Shown here: positions 8,691 through 17,169 of the stretch, one piece after another
How positions within the stretch are numbered: position 1 is the first letter of the stretch
Layout of the letters: the number at the start of each line of letters is the position of its first letter
The notes under the pieces: generated by a model
Told to the model about the DNA's origin: nothing
The model's input: the letters and a program-made list of their open reading frames with translations, nothing else
Databases searched by the model: none
Assembly: GCA_002356515.1 (NCBI GenBank)
Contig: AP017605.1
Span: 4,535,001 to 4,599,000, forward strand
From: Mesorhizobium loti
GTDB lineage: Bacteria; Pseudomonadota; Alphaproteobacteria; Rhizobiales; Rhizobiaceae
Length of the DNA: 64,000 nucleotides
Reading direction: 5' to 3'
Translations under genes and position numbers: made by a program

Positions 8691-9584
8691 TTGTCCAAAT
8701 TGCGTCCCTTTCCGCTCCTCCAGAGAGTTTTCGTCGCCCTTGGCCTGTTGCTGCTGGTCGCCGGCTGCTCGACCACGACCCCACCGGACCAGGTGCTGGC
8801 AGTGCCGGCACCGCCGCAGAAATATGCCGCCATCGTCGTCGACGTGAAGACCGGCAAGCAGATGTTCGAGGTCAATTCGACGGCGCAGCGCTATCCCGCC
8901 TCGCTGACCAAGATGATGACGCTCTATCTCCTGTTCGAGGCGATGGAGTCCGGCCGCGTCACCAAGGAGACGCAGATCCCGGTCTCCGACCATGCCGCCG
9001 CGCAGCCGCCGACCAAGATGCGCTTCCGGCGCGGCGAGACGATCGACGTCGATTCCGCCATCCGCGCCATCGTCGTCAAGTCAGCCAATGACGTGGCGGT
9101 GGCGGTCGGCGAGTATCTCGGCGGCTCGGAGGACCAGTTCGCCGCCATGATGACATCCAAGGCGCGTTCGCTCGGCATGACCAGCACCACCTTCCGCAAC
9201 GCTTCCGGTTTGCCCGACGACGGCCAGATGACGACGGCGCGCGACATGGCGGTGCTCGGCATGGCGCTGCGCCAGCGCTTCCCCCAGCACTTCCACTATT
9301 TCTCCGAAAGCGATTTCATGTTCCGCGGCCGGCTGGTGCGCGGCCACAACGACATGCTCGGCCGCGTGCGCGGCGTCGACGGCATCAAGACCGGCTACAT
9401 CAGGGCGTCGGGCTTCAACATCGTCACCTCCTACAATGCCGACGGCCGCCAGCTGATCGTGGTGGTGATGGGCGCCGACTCGGCCCGCCAGCGCAACGAC
9501 CATGTCGAAGCGCTGATCCAGCGCAGCCTGTCGCCGACGATGGATGGCACCAAGACCAGGCTGATGTTCGCCGAACAGCAGTAG
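8691..9584 (+). CDS. D-alanyl-D-alanine carboxypeptidase, lipoprotein (penicillin-binding protein, S11)
   Basis: The S11 serine-peptidase motifs are all present: SLTK (Ser71, Lys74), SAN (131-133) and KTG (233-235). A signal peptide ends in the lipobox LVAGC, so Cys26 should be lipidated and the enzyme anchored in an envelope membrane facing the periplasm. There it would trim the terminal D-Ala from peptidoglycan pentapeptides, like DacA/DacF. At 297 residues it lacks the C-terminal beta domain of longer PBP5-type enzymes. No ATG or GTG precedes the hydrophobic segment, so a TTG start (8691, or 8700) must be used. A perfect 18-base GC palindrome at 9592-9609 right after the stop may act in termination. 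Confidence 0.9.
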   Translation: MSKLRPFPLLQRVFVALGLLLLVAGCSTTTPPDQVLAVPAPPQKYAAIVVDVKTGKQMFEVNSTAQRYPASLTKMMTLYLLFEAMESGRVTKETQIPVSDHAAAQPPTKMRFRRGETIDVDSAIRAIVVKSANDVAVAVGEYLGGSEDQFAAMMTSKARSLGMTSTTFRNASGLPDDGQMTTARDMAVLGMALRQRFPQHFHYFSESDFMFRGRLVRGHNDMLGRVRGVDGIKTGYIRASGFNIVTSYNADGRQLIVVVMGADSARQRNDHVEALIQRSLSPTMDGTKTRLMFAEQQ

Positions 9585-9591
9585 CGAGAGA

Positions 9592-9938
9592 GGGGGCAGC
9601 GCTGCCCCCGAGTCTGCGAGGGGTGAGCGGAAGCCGGCTATTGTTTCACGGCTGTCACGCAATTGTCCGGAAGCCATGGCATAGGCTGCGAAAACCGACA
9701 GTGGCTATGCGCCGCGCCGTTGGCATATCGCTGCCTGGAGCAATTCCTGCAGAAATGTGAGAATTTTTCTGTAGGAATTGCGAGAGGCAGAAGGCCCTAG
9801 GTGTGTTGAGATTCAGGTCAGGCCGAGCCGAAAATGTCGGATTTCGAGAACCGGAGCGGAGCGTACTTTTCGTACGTGAGCACCGGAAGCGCAGAAAGCC
9901 GTCGTTTGCAGGCCGGCCTCACCTGAATATCATCACAC
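9592..9938. other. Intergenic region with a long inverted repeat (possible structured RNA or regulatory element)
   Basis: This 380-base gap holds no supported gene. At 9592-9609 is a perfect GC palindrome. At 9801-9818 the sequence GTGTGTTGAGATTCAGGT is mirrored at 9921-9938 (ACCTGAATATCATCACAC), 16 of 18 bases pairing, and the arms extend imperfectly to about 28 bases. The roughly 80 bases between include a second hairpin around CGTACTTTTCGTACG (9862-9876) and the pair CCGGAGCG / CACCGGAAGCG. The element ends 27 bases before the DUF1003 start codon, so it may be a 5' leader structure or a multicopy intergenic element. Confidence 0.55.
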
Positions 9939-9965
9939 CTTAGCGCCACAGCAGGAGCCAGCACC

Positions 9966-10895
9966 ATGAGCACCGTCCCCAAGGCATCCGATCAGCAGGC
10001 GGCGGACAATGAGCACGACAGCGGCAGCGAATATTTCGAGGCGCCGATCACGCCGGAGGATCTGCACGAGGTTTCGGACGAGCATTTCGACACGCCCGAA
10101 GTGCCGGACTCAGAACCCTCCGGCCTCGGCGCCTCGCGCATAAAGCCGAAGAAGAAACCGTCCGCGATCTCCGGCCGCAAATTCCACAAGCGCGACCTGG
10201 TGCGCATCGACACGCTGCGCCCGAGCCTCGCCGACCGCATCCGCTCCGACCATCCGGACCTGCCCAGGGGCGCCCGCATCAGCCGCGAGGAGCTCGGCCG
10301 CTACCGCATGCGCTACATGGAGGAGCTGCTGCAGCAGGAGCACGGCGAATTCTCCGAGCTCGACCGCCAGGTGGTGGAATCGATCGCCAGGCAGGACACG
10401 ATTTCCGAAAACTCGGAAGAGGAGTTCGAGGAGCACCGCACCTTCCCCGACCGCGTCTCCGACAATATGGCGGCCTTCGGCGGCAGCTGGTGGTTCCTGA
10501 TCTCGTTTGCCACCGTGCTCTTGGTCTGGATCGGCATCAACCTGTTCGAGGGCTTGAACAGCGCCTTCGATCCCTATCCCTTCATCCTGCTCAACCTGCT
10601 GCTCTCCTGCATCGCCGCCATCCAGGCGCCGATCATCATGATGAGCCAGAAGCGCCAGGAGGTGAAAGACCGCCTGCGCTCCTTCAACGAATACCGCGTC
10701 AACCTCAAAGCCGAGCTCGAAGTGCGCCATCTGCACGAAAAACTCGACTACCTGATCTCCCGCCAATGGACGCGCCTGGCCGAGATGCAGCAGATGCAGC
10801 TGGAGGCCATGCAGGAGCTGGCGGGTGCGAAGAAGGTGAAGCGGGCGGTGCGCGGGGTGAGGAGAAGGACGGTGAAGGGGGAGGCGGGGCAGTGA
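9966..10895 (+). CDS. DUF1003 domain-containing membrane protein
   Basis: The 309-residue protein has an acidic, low-complexity N-terminus (residues 1-60), a middle segment, and then the DUF1003 core. That core begins near FPDRVSDNMAAFGGSWWFL, with two membrane helices (about 175-195 and 203-223) and the conserved NLLLSCIAAIQAPIIMMSQ segment. A charged helical tail (RLRSFNEYRVNLKAELEV, LHEKLDYL) follows and ends in a basic Arg/Lys-rich stretch. The function of DUF1003 is unknown. An AGGAG ribosome site precedes the ATG. The final 80 bases are G-rich, and the gene abuts the convergent end of the restriction cluster. Confidence 0.88.
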   Translation: MSTVPKASDQQAADNEHDSGSEYFEAPITPEDLHEVSDEHFDTPEVPDSEPSGLGASRIKPKKKPSAISGRKFHKRDLVRIDTLRPSLADRIRSDHPDLPRGARISREELGRYRMRYMEELLQQEHGEFSELDRQVVESIARQDTISENSEEEFEEHRTFPDRVSDNMAAFGGSWWFLISFATVLLVWIGINLFEGLNSAFDPYPFILLNLLLSCIAAIQAPIIMMSQKRQEVKDRLRSFNEYRVNLKAELEVRHLHEKLDYLISRQWTRLAEMQQMQLEAMQELAGAKKVKRAVRGVRRRTVKGEAGQ

Positions 10896-10900
10896 GGGGG

Positions 10901-11611
10901 CTAATTCGGTCGAGGTCGTTTGAAATCATTTATTCGCCATCGATCGCCGTCGTGAGCAGATTCCCTGTTGTCATCGCATCGGACCGGCACGCGGAACACT
11001 TCCGGCGCGTCGGAAAGATCCAATGTTAGGTAGAACGGAGCCTTGCCATCTCCATTTACAAAGCTTGGCCAATCCAGCGGCTTCAGTTTCTTTGGCTGCC
11101 CGGGGGACATGAGCACTACGAAGATGCGTATCGGATCGGTGCTCTGAATGCCGTCGACATGAACGCGATGTGAGAAATCTCGCCATTCGCATAATCTCTG
11201 ATGTTTGCTGACAATCTGATCGTTGCCCCAACTCGTTACGCCCTTCGCTTCGACCAGGATAATCGTTCGGCTGAACGCGACCACGAAATCAAAGTCTTCT
11301 TGCGTACCGCGAATGAAGCGACGGATGGGCTCATCTGATGCCGAAACTATTGGATTCTCTAGGATGGTAGGCTCGTTGTCGACGCTCCTTGCTCTATCAA
11401 GCACCAGGGCACCAAACAGCCAATCAATGTGATAGTCGATCGCCCACCAAGCGTTCTTCGGAATGGCGACTTTGATCACGTCCCCAAGCTCTTTTCGAAA
11501 AGAGTTCGAAAGAGGCAGATCCTTCCCTCTTTCACCGAGCGCATTGCGGATGAGCCAATAGCGCTCCTTTCGATTGAACAGCTTGAGACATTCCACCAAT
11601 GTTCGCGCCAT
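10901..11611 (-). CDS. Probable PD-(D/E)XK nuclease-like protein in restriction cluster
   Basis: The 236-residue protein is not recognised as a named family. It contains a segment that fits a nuclease core: the hydrophobic strand DFDFVVAFSRTIILVEAKG supplies an Asp followed by E-A-K. It lies immediately downstream of hsdR on the same strand. The ATG at 11609-11611 has a strong GGAGG ribosome site six bases upstream; an in-frame TTG at 11644 would overlap the hsdR stop but has weaker support. It may be an accessory restriction or anti-phage nuclease (inference from neighbours and motif). Confidence 0.65.
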   Translation of the reverse strand: MARTLVECLKLFNRKERYWLIRNALGERGKDLPLSNSFRKELGDVIKVAIPKNAWWAIDYHIDWLFGALVLDRARSVDNEPTILENPIVSASDEPIRRFIRGTQEDFDFVVAFSRTIILVEAKGVTSWGNDQIVSKHQRLCEWRDFSHRVHVDGIQSTDPIRIFVVLMSPGQPKKLKPLDWPSFVNGDGKAPFYLTLDLSDAPEVFRVPVRCDDNRESAHDGDRWRINDFKRPRPN

Positions 11612-11640
11612 TCGTGCCTCCAGATTGTCGGATCTTTTGA

Positions 11641-14600
11641 TCAAGCTACTGCGCTGTCGCTGATCTCGCGGATCCGACTGACGAGCCTGGTAACCCGGTC
11701 CTCATCGAATACCTGCTCAGGCCCGGTAGGAGCCAGATCTGTGAAGGGCGGCTCGTAGAGCAGGCTCGGGTCCATCGTGCCCTGGTCGGTCAGGTGCTCG
11801 ATGATCATCCCGACAAATTCGATCTGCGCGGCGGAAGCCGTGCCTGCAGCCAGGAATTCGCCAAAGGCTTCCGACACGGCTGCACGGTCGAGCCCGACCA
11901 ATGAACGCACAAAGCGACCGAAGCCATGGCTCGTCTCACGTGCCCGTTCTATGTCGCCGGCGTCGCCGATGCCGGCATCAAGCAGCATCTTCTCCAACTC
12001 AGCCAGGTCGATGGCGGTCAATGGCTTGCCTTGCCGCAATTTGTGCAGGGCGAGATGGTCCTCGTGCTTCCTGAGGAAATGACGAGCCTTCTGCTTGAAC
12101 CGAGCGAAGTCCGCCTCGCCGACTTGCGGGAGGTCAACCTCGACACCTTCGCCAATCTCGTCGGCGAAATCGGAATAGACGACGGCTTTCCGCCCCTTTT
12201 CGATATGCTGAACAAGCTCGCGCAGCCGCAGCCGCACCAGTTCCAGCAACGGGACAGTGACATCCTCCCACCAGAGGTCTGTCTGGATTTCCTCGATCAA
12301 GGCGGCCTGCTGGGCGATCGCCGGAATACCCGTTTGCCCCTCCAATGCCGACGCGATCTCCAGCAACTGCTTTTTAAGCGTAGCGAAGCGCTTGGAGCCT
12401 TTCAGCAGCGCAAGCTGTAGCGAGAACATCAACAGATCGAATCGCTTCGCTTCCTCTGTGCCGAATTGCTTCGCCGACGGCAAAGGCGCCACCTCGTCGA
12501 CAAGCTCCTTGCGTTTGTCTTCGTCGATCGAAATCCAGGCTTCCGGCTTGTGGTATTTCTCCACCGCGCGCCGATGCTGGCGTACAAGGAAGTTGTCCAG
12601 ATTCAGCCCGGCCACGGTATCCCGGAGAACGCTCACCGCATCGGCGCGGATATCCTCCTCCGAAGGAACCCCAGCTGCCGCGTCCGGCACTTTGAAGGGT
12701 CTTCCTTCTTCTGCGAGGTCTTCAGGCCTTCCCTTCCTTTCATCGAGCGCGCGTACCAGATCGAGCCTCGCCGCGAACAGCCGTTCAGACAACGACTTCG
12801 CGGTGCTCGCTTCCTTCAATTCAGGGTTGGCACCGAAGAACTCAAGGTTCTGGCAGTAGTCGAAGACACGAAAGAATTCCTTGTCCTGGCCTGGGCCGAA
12901 CAAATCCGGACAAAGCCGCGTGCCACGTCCCATCATCTGCCAGAATTTGGTTTTCGAGCGCACCTGTTTGAAGAAGACGAGGTTGACCACCTCGGGGACG
13001 TCGATACCGGTATCGAGCATGTCGACCGAAACGGCGATGTGAGGCGCCTTTGTCTTCTTGGAGAAATCATCGATCAGCGTCTGCGCATAGGCGCCCGTCT
13101 CGTAGGTGATGACTCTTGCAAAATGGCCGGCAAGGTTTGGGTAGGCCGCGTTGAATCGCGCCTCGATGAACTGCGCATGCTGCTGGTTCTTGGCGAAGAT
13201 GATGGTCTTACCAAGCCTGTCGCCACCTTCAACCTTCACCCCGTTGGTCATGAGATAGGCAATGACAAGGTCGACCGTGTCGGTGTTGAAGAGCCGCTTG
13301 TTGACCTCAGCGGCATCGACGCTGTCGGGGATTTCCTCCTCACCCCATTCCAGCATGTCCCAGCGGTCTTTCTCCTCGTCGCTCAGATCGTCGTAGCGCA
13401 GGCCGGAACGCACTATTTTTAGCGGCACGGAAATCGCCTTGGGCGGGACCAGATGGCCATCGGCCACCGCTTCGTCGAGCGAGTAGGCATCGGTCGGGAC
13501 ACCGTCTTCCAGGTCGAACAGTGAATAGGTGTTGTGGTCGATCTCGTCCTTGGGTGTCGCCGTCAGTCCGACAAGGAAAGAGTCGAAATATTCGAAGATC
13601 GCCCGATAGCGCTGGTAGACCGAGCGATGTGCCTCATCGATCACGATCAGGTCGAAGTGCCCGGGTCCAAATTTACGCTTCTCGTCAGCCTTGCCGTCAA
13701 TCAGGTTCATCATCGTCGGATAGGTGGACAGGAAGACGCGGCCCTCGCTGGTCCGTTCGGTGACGAGATTGACGGGGGCAGAGTCCGGCAGATGCGCCTT
13801 GAAGGCACCAGCCGCCTGGTTGACCAGTGCGACACGGTCGGCAAGGAACAGAACACGCTTCACCCAGCCGGCGCGCATCAACAAGTCAACAAGGGCGATG
13901 ACCGTGCGGGTCTTGCCGGAGCCGGTCGCCATGACCAAAAGCGCTTTGCGCTCACCGTCGTCTTCAAAGCTTTTGGCAATCGCTCGGATGGCGCGTTGCT
14001 GATAGGGCCGCTTGTGGCCGGCGATCTTGGTATCGATGCGGGTCTCGATGAGTTTTTTCCGGCTAGTGCGGCGCTGGATCAGTAGCTCCAGTTCGTCGCG
14101 CTTGTAGAAGCCACCAACCTGGCGCGGGGGATAGCGAGCGTCGTCCCAGATCCAGTGTTCATAGCCGTTCGAGTAGAAGATGACAGGCCGCTGGCCGTAG
14201 CGCGCCTCCAGCCGGTCGGCATAGAGTTTTGCCTGCTGCTGGCCCTGCCGCGCATCCTTGCGTGTGCGCTTGGCCTCGACGAGGCCGAGCGGCTTACCGT
14301 CCGCGCCCCACAGCACATAATCGACGAAGCCGACGCCCTGCTCGTTAGGCATGCCTTCGACGCGGAACTCAATGTCTGCCGGCCTGTCCAGCGCCCAACC
14401 TGCCTCGCGTAGCAGCAGATCGATGTAGCGGTCGCGGGTTTCGGCTTCGTTGTAGTCATGCCGGTCCGGCGTCGCCTCGCTCGCCTGCCGCGCCGCCGCC
14501 ACCTCTGCCCGTAGCCGCTTCAGTTCATCGTCGAGATTGCTCTTGTCGGAAAGCAGTTTGGCCAGCTCGCCGTTCTTGGTGTCAAGCTCCTGCTGCTGCG

Positions 14601-15069
14601 CCTTCAGATGCGCGAATGCCTTCTTCAGGGTGTCGTCGCGACGCGACAGCACCGAGGCGTCGAAAGCCAAGCCATCCGCCGGTTTGGCCTTTCGCGCATA
14701 AGTGCGGGCGAGCCAAAAGCAGACGTGGAACAGCTCCTTCAGTGCGCCAACCGCCTCGTTTGGATGAATGATCGTCCGCTCATCGTGCACGGCGCGGTTG
14801 CGCAACTGGTTGATGTATTTCGCCTTGGAGAACACCGCTTGGCCCGCTGTCGCCTTGAAAGTCGGCTCATGCAGAAGCGCCGAGATGTTGTCTTGGTATG
14901 GCAGCTTTAGCCCCGGGTCGTTCTTGAATGCCCAGTTGACGCCAATTTCGACCGCGCGCCCTGCATAAAACACCGAGGCACGTGGATCCGACGTCCCATG
15001 TCGCTCCGCCGCGACGGCAGCATCATGGACAGTCGGAAACTCGACGGCAAGGAAGGCGAAGTTGGACAT
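11641..15069 (-). CDS. hsdR: Type I restriction enzyme, R (motor/nuclease) subunit
   Basis: The 1142-residue protein has an N-terminal DUF4145-like region (about 25-130) and a coiled linker (about 145-195). A PD-(D/E)XK nuclease core follows (Asp250 in FVDYVLWG, then E265-A-K267), with superfamily 2 helicase motifs: Walker A ATGSGKT at 381-387 and DEAH at 478-481. Motif SAT-like GLTATPKD and the C-terminal helicase half with MMGRGTRLCPD are also present. It would translocate and cleave unmodified DNA in complex with HsdM and HsdS. The frame is intact. It follows hsdM, hsdS and a DUF3883-like gene on the same strand. Confidence 0.95.
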   Translation of the reverse strand: MSNFAFLAVEFPTVHDAAVAAERHGTSDPRASVFYAGRAVEIGVNWAFKNDPGLKLPYQDNISALLHEPTFKATAGQAVFSKAKYINQLRNRAVHDERTIIHPNEAVGALKELFHVCFWLARTYARKAKPADGLAFDASVLSRRDDTLKKAFAHLKAQQQELDTKNGELAKLLSDKSNLDDELKRLRAEVAAARQASEATPDRHDYNEAETRDRYIDLLLREAGWALDRPADIEFRVEGMPNEQGVGFVDYVLWGADGKPLGLVEAKRTRKDARQGQQQAKLYADRLEARYGQRPVIFYSNGYEHWIWDDARYPPRQVGGFYKRDELELLIQRRTSRKKLIETRIDTKIAGHKRPYQQRAIRAIAKSFEDDGERKALLVMATGSGKTRTVIALVDLLMRAGWVKRVLFLADRVALVNQAAGAFKAHLPDSAPVNLVTERTSEGRVFLSTYPTMMNLIDGKADEKRKFGPGHFDLIVIDEAHRSVYQRYRAIFEYFDSFLVGLTATPKDEIDHNTYSLFDLEDGVPTDAYSLDEAVADGHLVPPKAISVPLKIVRSGLRYDDLSDEEKDRWDMLEWGEEEIPDSVDAAEVNKRLFNTDTVDLVIAYLMTNGVKVEGGDRLGKTIIFAKNQQHAQFIEARFNAAYPNLAGHFARVITYETGAYAQTLIDDFSKKTKAPHIAVSVDMLDTGIDVPEVVNLVFFKQVRSKTKFWQMMGRGTRLCPDLFGPGQDKEFFRVFDYCQNLEFFGANPELKEASTAKSLSERLFAARLDLVRALDERKGRPEDLAEEGRPFKVPDAAAGVPSEEDIRADAVSVLRDTVAGLNLDNFLVRQHRRAVEKYHKPEAWISIDEDKRKELVDEVAPLPSAKQFGTEEAKRFDLLMFSLQLALLKGSKRFATLKKQLLEIASALEGQTGIPAIAQQAALIEEIQTDLWWEDVTVPLLELVRLRLRELVQHIEKGRKAVVYSDFADEIGEGVEVDLPQVGEADFARFKQKARHFLRKHEDHLALHKLRQGKPLTAIDLAELEKMLLDAGIGDAGDIERARETSHGFGRFVRSLVGLDRAAVSEAFGEFLAAGTASAAQIEFVGMIIEHLTDQGTMDPSLLYEPPFTDLAPTGPEQVFDEDRVTRLVSRIREISDSAVA

Positions 15070-15127
15070 TCGGGCAAGCTAAAGTCTCAGATGAATTTCG
15101 CAACCGGTTTTGTTGCAGGCAATTCCA

Positions 15128-15964
15128 TCAGAACTGCGCGCGCCAAGTTGCCGCCGTCAACAGAACAGATTTGTCCAGTGGTGGGGCAAGCTCAAAGGCG
15201 CGAGGCTGTCGCGCGAAGTCGAACAGCCGCACCAACCGGAAGGCATCCGGTCGTTCCTCCGAGAAGGCTCGTTCATTCTCCGAAAGCAGGAACGGGGTCT
15301 GTTTGTGACCCGTGGTGGTCTTCACCTCAATCAGCCGCTCGCGGCCGGCCGGATCGAAAGAGCGGATGTCATAGCCGGCGCCATCGCCATCCTCCGCAGA
15401 AACCCAGCGCACCTTCCGGGCAAGATCGTCGCGCCCGGCCACGCGCAAGCCAGACTGCTCGGCAAAGAAGACCCGTTCCTCGCCGCTTTTACCCAATTGT
15501 CTGTTGCGGGCGTCCCGCAGGGCCGGATCAAACTTTCGCACAATCCGCTCCAGGGCAGGCGGCACAGCCCCGAAAGCCGTGACAGGCGGTGCTTCGAAGA
15601 AAAGTGGTTGGGGCTCTTGCAAGTCGGGTGCGGGCGCACCCGAGATCGGGTTCTCGAAGAGCGCCGGATAACGATCGATATGGCGCTCAACCCCGTCGAC
15701 CAGAGCATGCTGAAAGTTCGCCATTGGCTTGTAGCCGGCAATCCATCGCATGCCGAGCTGATAGAGCACCGCACTGATATTCTGGTGCTTGAATTCGATC
15801 GAGCCGCGGCTGCGGCCAGTCAATTCCTGAAGTTGCGCGTTGCGCTGCGCCTTGACGAACGGGCGGCCCTCCAATTCCAATGACCGCATGTCGAAATAGT
15901 CGGCGACAATCAGGCTGATCTCGCGATCCGTCCAGTCACTGCCGGCTTGTATGTCGGGTATCAC
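15128..15964 (-). CDS. DUF3883-like (nuclease-fold) protein between hsdS and hsdR
   Basis: The 278-residue protein carries a C-terminal domain with GAGYDIRSFDPAGRERLIEV followed by KTT, which matches the DUF3883 family and its PD-(D/E)XK-like pattern (Asp, then E-V-K). The N-terminal half is helical, starting with a segment (DREISLIVADYFDMRSLE) resembling those in HNH/DUF3883 defence proteins. The GTG start at 15962-15964 shares one base with the hsdS stop (TAGTG), so translation is coupled to hsdS. Such genes recur in phage-defence and restriction loci (family knowledge); a regulatory or nucleolytic role in this RM system is inference. Confidence 0.75.
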   Translation of the reverse strand: MIPDIQAGSDWTDREISLIVADYFDMRSLELEGRPFVKAQRNAQLQELTGRSRGSIEFKHQNISAVLYQLGMRWIAGYKPMANFQHALVDGVERHIDRYPALFENPISGAPAPDLQEPQPLFFEAPPVTAFGAVPPALERIVRKFDPALRDARNRQLGKSGEERVFFAEQSGLRVAGRDDLARKVRWVSAEDGDGAGYDIRSFDPAGRERLIEVKTTTGHKQTPFLLSENERAFSEERPDAFRLVRLFDFARQPRAFELAPPLDKSVLLTAATWRAQF

Positions 15965-17169
15965 TAGAGCTGACCGGAAAAAGCGCGGTGTTGGAGGGAA
16001 AGAAAGGCAGTATCGATAGTTGACATCATCCGCTGCGCTCGATATTTAAGAAAATATATTTTATCAGTCTTATTTCTATAATCATCCTGAAGTATTTTTG
16101 GCGGAATTGGCACGTTCATATTGCGTAAGTCTTTTAAATTTAAATGCGTTGACGTAGCGCCAACCATGATTCTGGAGATACGCCTGGGTGATAGCTCGTA
16201 CAATAGAAATGATAAAAGATATTCCCGGCCGATCGATGCGCCATCCAAGCGAACATGGACCAGCCTCTGGCCGAGGCACACTTCCATATCGTCTTGGACG
16301 ATCGCCGCGACTCCCACCGTCCCTTCGCGACTCAAAACAATATCGCCTGGCTTTACATACGCTCGTACCGACCTTTCATGAAACTCTTGCTCCGACACAA
16401 ATCTCTTGTCGGACCAATCCCAGCCTCCCGCCGTAAGATTTGATGTTCGTAGTGCGATTTTTCCGGAAGGTGCCCAGTTTGGTGTTGTATGCGGACAGTC
16501 AACCACAGCGGTGACTACATCTTCGAGGTTGGCTAAGGGGAATCCCTTTGCGTTTGTCGTCGGCTCACCAAACATCTCCAAAAACAACGACTGCATGAGG
16601 TTGTCGAGCAGTTCGATGGCGCGCTTGCGCTTGCGGCGTAGCGCATCCGCCTTGTCCAGGATGGCCGCGATCCGCCGCTGCTCGGGTAACGGCGGGAGAG
16701 GAAATTCATAGCGAGCGAGGTCTTGGCCGGTGAAATGTTTGATAGTGGCGCCGGTGTAGTAATCACCTAGGCCGCCGTTGTGATAATCGTAGAACAGGCG
16801 GTGGATCAAATACTTGGCGTCTAGTCGCGGGCCGACCCTGACTCGATGGCAGGCTTTCTGGAAGATTATTCCATCCGAGTTTCCTTTCCAAAGTGCCGCC
16901 CTCCCAGCCTCCCCGCCCTCGCAAATTAAAACATCGCCATCGCGGATTTCATATTTGTGAACGTCTTTCTCTTCGACTAGAATCTCCTGCAAATCCGAGA
17001 GGTCAAAGTCGAACCACCGGATGTTGGGATTCCTAATGTAGCGGCGCGGAACGCCTGTGTTCTTCTCCTTGTCGAGCATCTTTCCAAGTCGATGCTCCGC
17101 AATTTCACCAAGACGGACACGCGGCCATTTAAATAGAGAAGGAGCGGCCGTCGGGAGTTGTATGTTCAC
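15964..17169 (-). CDS. hsdS: Type I restriction-modification specificity subunit
   Basis: The 401-residue protein shows the two-repeat layout of HsdS: a target-recognition domain (about 15-160), a conserved central helical spacer with LPPLPEQRRIAAILDKADAL (about 156-175), and a second recognition domain (about 210-365). It sets the bipartite DNA sequence recognised by the methylase and nuclease. The GTG start at 17167-17169 overlaps the hsdM stop by four bases. The final conserved helix is shortened and diverged (ILQDDYRNKTDKIYFLKYRA). The second half of the gene is visibly richer in A+T than its surroundings, consistent with exchange of recognition domains by transfer. Confidence 0.93.
   Translation of the reverse strand: MNIQLPTAAPSLFKWPRVRLGEIAEHRLGKMLDKEKNTGVPRRYIRNPNIRWFDFDLSDLQEILVEEKDVHKYEIRDGDVLICEGGEAGRAALWKGNSDGIIFQKACHRVRVGPRLDAKYLIHRLFYDYHNGGLGDYYTGATIKHFTGQDLARYEFPLPPLPEQRRIAAILDKADALRRKRKRAIELLDNLMQSLFLEMFGEPTTNAKGFPLANLEDVVTAVVDCPHTTPNWAPSGKIALRTSNLTAGGWDWSDKRFVSEQEFHERSVRAYVKPGDIVLSREGTVGVAAIVQDDMEVCLGQRLVHVRLDGASIGREYLLSFLLYELSPRRISRIMVGATSTHLNLKDLRNMNVPIPPKILQDDYRNKTDKIYFLKYRAQRMMSTIDTAFLSLQHRAFSGQL

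Noticed and set aside
9592..9609. CRISPR-like or tandem repeat array
   Set aside because: Only single palindromes occur; no regularly spaced direct repeats with unique spacers anywhere in the window.
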